Of a DNA stretch of 64,000 nt, positions 59,512 through 64,000 are shown in pieces. The position numbers and the translations under genes are program-made. The notes below the pieces were generated by a model. That model was given only the letters and a program-made list of their open reading frames with translations. It made no database searches and had not been told where the DNA came from. Numbering within the stretch: the first letter of the stretch is position 1; the number at the start of each line of letters is the position of its first letter. The DNA comes from Rubellimicrobium mesophilum DSM 19309 (lineage in GTDB: Bacteria > Pseudomonadota > Alphaproteobacteria > Rhodobacterales > Rhodobacteraceae): contig NZ_KK088562.1 in assembly GCF_000600335.2 (NCBI RefSeq), positions 1 through 64,000 of the forward strand. Direction: 5' to 3'.

Positions 59512-61005
59512 ATGAAGCTGACCTTCGAAGAACGTGCCCGGCAGGCGCGGACGCCGGACGTGCAACCTGCGAGCGCCCCGACGACTCCCGAGCTCGCCGA
59601 CCCTGTCCCTTCGTCCCCCGCGATCCAACAGGAGCCGGTCCCCCCGGCTCCCCTCCCCACCCACGGCGCGGGCTTCCTCGCCACCCAGGACCCCGACCTC
59701 GTCCGCTGGACCCTCGAAGCCCTCTCGGACAGGGAGCTTCGCGGCCTCCCCTGGCTCTTCGACTTCTGGGCCCATCCCCACCAGCTCCCACCGAAGGGCG
59801 ACTGGCGCACCTGGGTCATCCTCGGTGGACGCGGCGCCGGCAAGACCCGCGCCGGCGCCGAGTGGGTCCGCTCGCAGGTGGAGGGCCGCCGCCCGCAGGA
59901 CCAGGGCCGCGCCAAGCGCGTCGCCCTCCTGGCCGAGACCATCGACCAGGCGCGCGAGGTCATGGTCTTCGGCGACTCGGGCCTCCTCGCCTGCTCGCCC
60001 CCCGACCGTCGGCCCCACTGGCACGCCACCCGCCGGATGCTCGAATGGCCGAACGGCGCCGTGGCCCAGCTCTTCTCCGCGCATGAACCCGAGGCCCTGC
60101 GCGGCCCGCAGTTCGACTGCGCCTGGGCCGACGAGCTCGCCAAGTGGAAGAAGGCCGAGGAGGCCTGGGACATGCTCCAGTTCGGCCTCCGCCTCGGCGA
60201 CGACCCCCGCTGCGTCGAGACCACCACGCCGCGCAGCTCGCCGCTCCTCCTCGACCTCCTCAACCGGCCGAACACCGTCCAGACCCACGGCAACACCCGC
60301 TCCAACCGCGCCTTCCTGGCGAAAAGCTTCCTGGAGGACGTCCAGGCCCGCTACGGCAACACCTCCCTGGGCAAGCAGGAGCTCGACGGCCTGATCCTCC
60401 AGGACCTCGAAGGCGCGCTCTGGTCCTGGGCCCTGATCGACGCGGCCCGGGTCGACACGACGCCGACCTTCGACCGCGTGGTGATCGCCGTGGACCCGGC
60501 CGTCTCCATGGGCAAGGGCTCGGACTCGACCGGCATCGTCGCCGTGGGGGCCGTGACGCGGGGCCTCGTCAAGGACTGGCAGGCCTGGGTGCTGGAGGAC
60601 GCCACGGTCCAGGGCACCTCGCCCGACCAGTGGGGCAGGGCGGTCGTGCAGGCCTTCCGCCGCCACGGCGCGGACCGCATCGTGGTCGAATCCAACCAGG
60701 GCGGCGCGATGGTCGAGTCCATCCTGCGCCATATCGACCCGACGCTTCCCATCACCTGCGTCCACGCCTCGCAGGGCAAGGGCCTGCGCGCCGAGCCCGT
60801 GGCCGCCCTCTATGAGCAGGGCCGCGTCCACCACCTGCGCACCACGGATCTCTCGGCGCTGGAGGACCAAATGACCCGCATGACCGTCGCGGGCTTCAGG
60901 GGCCGGGGCTCCCCCGACCGCCTCGACGCCCTCGTCTGGGCCCTCCACGAGGCGATCCTGGCGCCGTCGAATCACTGGACGAATCCCGGGATTCGCTCCC
61001 TGTGA
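59512..61005 (+). CDS. GTA large terminase (RcGTA g2 homologue)
   Basis: The 497-aa packaging motor has Walker A VILGGRGAGKTRAGAEW near residue 105 and Walker B FDCAWADELAKWKK. A C-terminal RNase H-like nuclease carries VIAVDPAVSMGKGSDSTG and SPDRLDALVWALHEA. It packages random host DNA in gene transfer agents. A Pro/Ala-rich N-terminal stretch (about 15-45) precedes the motor. Confidence 0.92.
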   Translation: MKLTFEERARQARTPDVQPASAPTTPELADPVPSSPAIQQEPVPPAPLPTHGAGFLATQDPDLVRWTLEALSDRELRGLPWLFDFWAHPHQLPPKGDWRTWVILGGRGAGKTRAGAEWVRSQVEGRRPQDQGRAKRVALLAETIDQAREVMVFGDSGLLACSPPDRRPHWHATRRMLEWPNGAVAQLFSAHEPEALRGPQFDCAWADELAKWKKAEEAWDMLQFGLRLGDDPRCVETTTPRSSPLLLDLLNRPNTVQTHGNTRSNRAFLAKSFLEDVQARYGNTSLGKQELDGLILQDLEGALWSWALIDAARVDTTPTFDRVVIAVDPAVSMGKGSDSTGIVAVGAVTRGLVKDWQAWVLEDATVQGTSPDQWGRAVVQAFRRHGADRIVVESNQGGAMVESILRHIDPTLPITCVHASQGKGLRAEPVAALYEQGRVHHLRTTDLSALEDQMTRMTVAGFRGRGSPDRLDALVWALHEAILAPSNHWTNPGIRSL

Positions 61006-61007
61006 GA

Positions 61008-61083
61008 GGGGCGACGCAACACCCCTTCCGATGCTGAAGTCCAATCGGATCAACAGCTTGATAGGGGGGTGTTGCGTCGCCCC
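61008..61083 (+). ncRNA. Long inverted repeat with two internal hairpins (three-way-junction-like) between GTA terminase and portal
   Basis: The outer arms, 61008-61025 (GGGGCGACGCAACACCCC) and 61066-61083, are perfect 18-bp complements. The 40-nt interior contains TCCGAT (61027-61032)/ATCGGA (61044-61049) and TCAA (61050-61053)/TTGA (61058-61061, loop CAGC). Together they predict a very stable branched RNA starting 2 bp after the terminase stop, or a cruciform. No T-tract follows. Whether it is an RNA element, an attenuator or a DNA site is not known. Confidence 0.5.
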
Positions 61084-61103
61084 ACCCCCCAACGAACGCC
61101 CGG

Positions 61104-61118
61104 GTAACGAACCGTTAA
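61104..61118. promoter_or_regulatory. Palindromic GTAACGAACCGTTAA site, copy 2 (upstream of GTA portal)
   Basis: The core TAACGAACCGTTA (61105-61117) is inverted around AAC and differs by one base from the copy at 59076-59088. It also reads GTAA-N7-TTAA. It is 59 bp before the portal start, just after the long inverted repeat. Confidence 0.5.
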
Positions 61119-61177
61119 CCCTTGAATGAGACCTTCATCGCACGGACCGCGAACCCGGCCCGAGGAGATAGCAAACG

Positions 61178-62455
61178 ATGTTCGACTTTCTGAAACGCAA
61201 GGAGATGGGGGCTCAGCCCGGGGCCGTCGCGGTCCCCGCCCCCGTTCCCGAGGCCAAGGCCTCCGCCGCCGGCCAACTGATCGCCCTGCCGGGTCGCCCT
61301 GCCATGGCCCCCCGCGACACCGTCGCCCTGACGCAAGCCGGCTTCGCCCGCAACCCGGTCGGCTTCCGCGCCGTCCGCCTGATCGCCGAGGCCGCCGCCG
61401 CGCTGCCCCTGGTCCTGCAGAACGCCCGCACCCGCTACAGCGAGCACCCCGTGCTCGACCTCATCGCCCGCCCCAACCCCGCGCAAGGCCGCGCCGAGCT
61501 GCTCGAATCCCTCTACGGCCAGCTCCTCCTCACCGGCAACGGCTACGTCGAGGCCGTGGCCGACGACGCCCTGCCGACCGAGCTCCACGTCCTGCGCTCC
61601 GATCGCATGGCCGTGGTCCCGGGCGAGGACGGCTGGCCCGTCGCCTACGACTACACCGTCGGCGGCCGCAAGCTCCGCTTCCCCGCCAGCACCGTCTGCC
61701 ACGTCAAGAGCTTCCATCCTCAGGACGACCATTACGGCCTTTCGGCGCTCCAGGCCGCCGCAAGCGCCATCGAGGTCCACAACGGCGCCTCCCGCTGGAG
61801 CCTCGCGCTCCTGGAGAACGCCGCCCGCCCTTCCGGCGCGATCGTCTACAACGGCCCCAACGGCGCCACGATGACGCCCGACCAGTTCGACCGCCTGGTC
61901 TCCGAGATGGAGGCCCAGCACCAGGGCGCCCGCAACGCCGGCCGCCCGATGCTCCTCGAAGGCGGGCTCGACTGGAAGCCTATGGGCTTCAGCCCGTCCG
62001 ACATGGAGTTCCAGAAGACCAAGGAGGCCGCCGCCCGCGAGATCAGCATCGCCTTCGGGGTCCCGCCGATGATCCTCGGCATCCCCGGCGACGCCACCTA
62101 CGCCAACTACCAGGAGGCCAACCGCACCTTCTACCGGCTCACGGTCCTCCCGCTCGCCACCCGCGTCACCAGCGCCATCAGCGACTGGCTCTCGGACTTC
62201 ACCGGCGAGCGGATCACCCTCGCGCCCGACCTCGACCAGATCCCGGCCCTCGCCGCCGAGCGCGACGCCCAATGGCGCCGCATCAGCAGCGCCCCGTTCC
62301 TCACGCCCGCCGAGAAGCGCGCACTCCTCGGCCTCCCCCACGGAGGCCCCGGCATGAGCGAGCCCCGCCCTTCCTCTGCGCCCCCGGCCTCAAGATCGAG
62401 CACCAGGAGCGCCTCGCCGAGCTTCAGTTCGCCCAGCTCAACACGGCGCTCCTGA
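61178..62455 (+). CDS. GTA portal protein (RcGTA g3 homologue); C-terminal end uncertain
   Basis: HK97-type portal. MFDFLKRKEMG at the start, RAVRLIAEAAAALPLVL, VCHVKSFHPQDDHYGLSALQ, LEGGLDWKPMGFSPSDMEFQ and PPMILGIPGDATYANYQEAN are typical of phage and GTA portals. Family-like sequence ends near LLGLPHGG (about residue 390). The Ser-rich tail to 62455 is probably an artefact of an indel: removing a C from 62347-62350 would end the gene at an ATGA overlap with the next start. GAGGAG precedes ATG 61178. Confidence 0.88.
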   Translation: MFDFLKRKEMGAQPGAVAVPAPVPEAKASAAGQLIALPGRPAMAPRDTVALTQAGFARNPVGFRAVRLIAEAAAALPLVLQNARTRYSEHPVLDLIARPNPAQGRAELLESLYGQLLLTGNGYVEAVADDALPTELHVLRSDRMAVVPGEDGWPVAYDYTVGGRKLRFPASTVCHVKSFHPQDDHYGLSALQAAASAIEVHNGASRWSLALLENAARPSGAIVYNGPNGATMTPDQFDRLVSEMEAQHQGARNAGRPMLLEGGLDWKPMGFSPSDMEFQKTKEAAAREISIAFGVPPMILGIPGDATYANYQEANRTFYRLTVLPLATRVTSAISDWLSDFTGERITLAPDLDQIPALAAERDAQWRRISSAPFLTPAEKRALLGLPHGGPGMSEPRPSSAPPASRSSTRSASPSFSSPSSTRRS

Positions 62456-62568
62456 AGATCGAGACCACCATGGAGCGCCTGGAGAAGCGCCTCTGGATCA
62501 CCGTCTACGGCGTCGTCGGCGTGATCCTCGCCCAGGCCGCCCAGTCGCTCCTCAACCACCTTCCCTGA
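62354..62568 (+). CDS. GTA head-formation small membrane-like protein (RcGTA g3.5-type), frame disturbed
   Basis: About 71 aa. The recognisable part PFLCAPGLKIEHQERLAELQ, then a coiled coil (FAQLNTALLKIETTMERLEK) and a hydrophobic C-terminus (LWITVYGVVGVILAQAAQSL), has no start codon in its own frame. ATG 62354 is in the portal frame. One missing base in 62363-62370 would connect it as MSEP-P-PFLCAPG. Alternatively portal and this protein are fused. Position between portal and protease matches GTA clusters. Confidence 0.65.
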
Positions 62569-62576
62569 GGGAGATC

Positions 62577-63104
62577 ATGGAAACCAAGTTCACACGGCCC
62601 CTGCCGGACATCGCCGTCACCGCCGACGGCACGCAGGTCCAGGGCTACGCCTCGCTCTGGGGCGCCGAGGACCAGGGCGGCGACATCGTCGAGAAGGGGG
62701 CCTATGGCGCCTCCCTCTGCCGCCTCGTGGCCCGGGACGAATGCGTCAAGATGCTCTGGCAGCACGACCCCGCCCAGCCCATTGGGATCTGGGACGAGGT
62801 CAAGGAGGACGCCCGTGGCCTCTGGGTCAAGGGCCGCATCCTCCCGGACGTCGAGCGGGGCCGCGAGGCCGCCGCCCTGGTCCGCGCCGGGGCCATCGAC
62901 GGCCTCTCCATCGGCTACCGCACGATCCGCGCGACCAAGGACGCGCAAGGTAGACGCCGCCTTCACGAATTGGAGCTCTGGGAGGTGTCCCTCGTGACCT
63001 TCCCGATGCTCCGGGACGCGCGCCTGGCCCAGAAGGCCGACGCCGCGCTCCTCCACAAGCTTGCAGCCGCCGCGCGGGACGCCCGCGCCCGGCTCAGGAC
63101 CTGA
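62577..63104 (+). CDS. GTA prohead protease (RcGTA g4 homologue)
   Basis: The 175-aa protein is an HK97-family capsid maturation protease. GYASLWGAEDQGGDIVEKGA and MLWQHDPAQPIGIWDEVKED supply the catalytic His. DGLSIGYRTIRATKD supplies the Ser. LHELELWEVSLVTFPM is the conserved C-terminal strand. It cleaves the capsid N-terminal scaffold region. GGGAG precedes ATG 62577. Confidence 0.92.
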   Translation: METKFTRPLPDIAVTADGTQVQGYASLWGAEDQGGDIVEKGAYGASLCRLVARDECVKMLWQHDPAQPIGIWDEVKEDARGLWVKGRILPDVERGREAAALVRAGAIDGLSIGYRTIRATKDAQGRRRLHELELWEVSLVTFPMLRDARLAQKADAALLHKLAAAARDARARLRT

Positions 63105-63132
63105 CCACCACCAACCTCCGAAAGGATCGAAG

Positions 63133-64000
63133 ATGACCACCCCCGAGACGATCTCTCGGGCCGGGGAAGATCTGTCCCCGAGCCCCGAAGTGAAAGCCGC
63201 CGTGACCGGCTTCCTGGCCGAATTCAAGGCCTTCTCCGACGACGTTGCCACCCGACTCCAGCACCACGAGGACCAGATGACCAAGCTCGACCGCAAGATG
63301 ACCCACGCCGCCTTCCGCCCGATGCTCTCCGCCGAGACCCAGGAGGCCCCCCACCAGAAGGCGTTCGACACCTACCTCCGCAACGGCGACGACGCCGGGA
63401 TGCGCAGCCTCGGCTACGAGGCCAAGGCCATGTCCACGGCGGTCGCCTCCGACGGCGGCGTGCTCGTCTCCCCGCAGGCCGCCGAGACGATCCGCAACGT
63501 CCTCGTCTCCACCGCCTCGATCCGCTCCATCGCCAGCGTCGTGCAGGTCGAGGCCGGGTCGCTCGACATCCTGATCGACCGGGGCGAGGTCGGCGCCGGC
63601 TGGGCCGCCGAGACGGCCGCCGCGACCGAGGCCACCACCGGCACCCTCGAGAAGATCAACATCCCCGTCCACGAACTCGCCGCGCAGCCCAAGGCCTCGC
63701 AGCGCCTGCTGGACGACGCCGCCTTCGACGTGGAGACCTGGCTCGCGGGCCGCATCGCCGAGAAGTTCGCCCGCTCCGAATCCGCCGCCTTCGTCAGCGG
63801 CAACGGCGTGGACAAGCCCAAGGGCGTCCTGGCCTACAACGCCGTCGCCAACGGAAGCTGGAGCTGGGGCAACCTGGGCTACGTCGCCACCGGCGCGGCG
63901 GGCGCCCTGACCACCATCGACCCGCTGGTGGACCTCGTCTACGCGCTGCCCGCCCAGTACCGCGCCCGCGCCTGCTTCGTGATGAACTCCCGCACCACGG
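63133..64000 (+). CDS. GTA major capsid protein (RcGTA g5 homologue), cut by right edge
   Basis: HK97-fold capsid. The N-terminal helical scaffold region of about 100 residues (EVKAAVTGFLAEFKAFSDDV, HHEDQMTKLDRKMTHAAFRP) is probably removed by the protease. It is followed by capsid sequence: MSTAVASDGGVLVSPQAAET, SIRSIASVVQVEAGSLDILI, PKASQRLLDDAAFDVETWLA and GNGVDKPKGVLAYN. The frame is open to the end of the window (289 codons visible). AAGGA precedes ATG 63133. Confidence 0.93.
   Translation, partial: MTTPETISRAGEDLSPSPEVKAAVTGFLAEFKAFSDDVATRLQHHEDQMTKLDRKMTHAAFRPMLSAETQEAPHQKAFDTYLRNGDDAGMRSLGYEAKAMSTAVASDGGVLVSPQAAETIRNVLVSTASIRSIASVVQVEAGSLDILIDRGEVGAGWAAETAAATEATTGTLEKINIPVHELAAQPKASQRLLDDAAFDVETWLAGRIAEKFARSESAAFVSGNGVDKPKGVLAYNAVANGSWSWGNLGYVATGAAGALTTIDPLVDLVYALPAQYRARACFVMNSRTT

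Noticed and set aside
59170..64000. A functional prophage
   Set aside because: Gene order, small terminase type and lack of an adjacent integrase or attachment site match the gene transfer agent cluster of Rhodobacterales. The rest of the cluster is outside the window, so this is a judgement on the visible part.

Overview
The window is high-GC, gene-dense DNA from an alphaproteobacterium. The content points to Rhodobacterales (Rhodobacteraceae/Roseobacter type). The indicators are a heterotetrameric sarcosine oxidase operon, the secDF-Mth938-ccmABCDG block, glnBA, acnA beside a DUF1223 gene, autoinducer-binding LuxR proteins, and the left end of a Rhodobacter-capsulatus-type gene transfer agent (GTA) cluster. 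All assignments come from reading the translated sequence; no database search was run.

Layout. 1-330 is the start of ccmI, running off the left edge. 493-6352 is soxBDAG (sarcosine oxidase), interrupted after soxB by a Thr/Asp-rich membrane-protein gene with its own intrinsic terminator. 6353-18397 carries sodB, a host-attachment-like gene, a LOG-family gene, a long LysM protein, an Atm1-type ABC exporter, a Bcr/CflA efflux pump, the TPR(YfgM-like)-bamB-der envelope/ribosome block and a DUF2235 hydrolase. 18372-25971 holds serS, yajC-secD-secF, an Mth938-like gene and ccmA-B-C-D-G (protein export and cytochrome c maturation), followed by a diheme cytochrome c, acnA, DUF1223 and a lipid A-type acyltransferase. 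31522-34093 contains an isolated fliG homologue, a tiny secreted Cys peptide and a divergent pair of autoinducer-binding proteins, one without a DNA-binding domain. 34214-41931 has purB, a DUF6314 gene, bioY, an unknown gene, glnB-glnA and nnr.

42063-49407 has a Hint-domain protein without the usual Cys, tRNA-Leu(UAG), tig, map, a Tat-exported cpdB-like phosphodiesterase, a hicAB toxin-antitoxin pair and the rpsF-rpsR-rplI operon. 50377-57768 is the fatty-acid cluster fabD-fabG-acpP-fabF-mltG, separated by DUF3309, a secreted acyl-carrier-like protein whose phosphopantetheine Ser is Glu, a methyltransferase and a ureohydrolase. After a proline-racemase-superfamily gene, 59170-64000 begins the GTA structural cluster: small terminase, large terminase, portal, head-formation protein, protease and partial capsid.

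Two points matter most to a reader. First, at least eight single-base frameshifts sit in G or C homopolymers, including in purB, mltG and the sox genes. Their number and context suggest sequencing or consensus errors rather than mass gene decay. Second, the most unusual non-coding signals are in the GTA region. The sequence TAACGAAYCGTTA occurs upstream of both the small terminase and the portal, with a CtrA-type TTAA-N7-TTAA box beside the first copy. A perfect 18-bp inverted repeat enclosing two small hairpins lies between terminase and portal.
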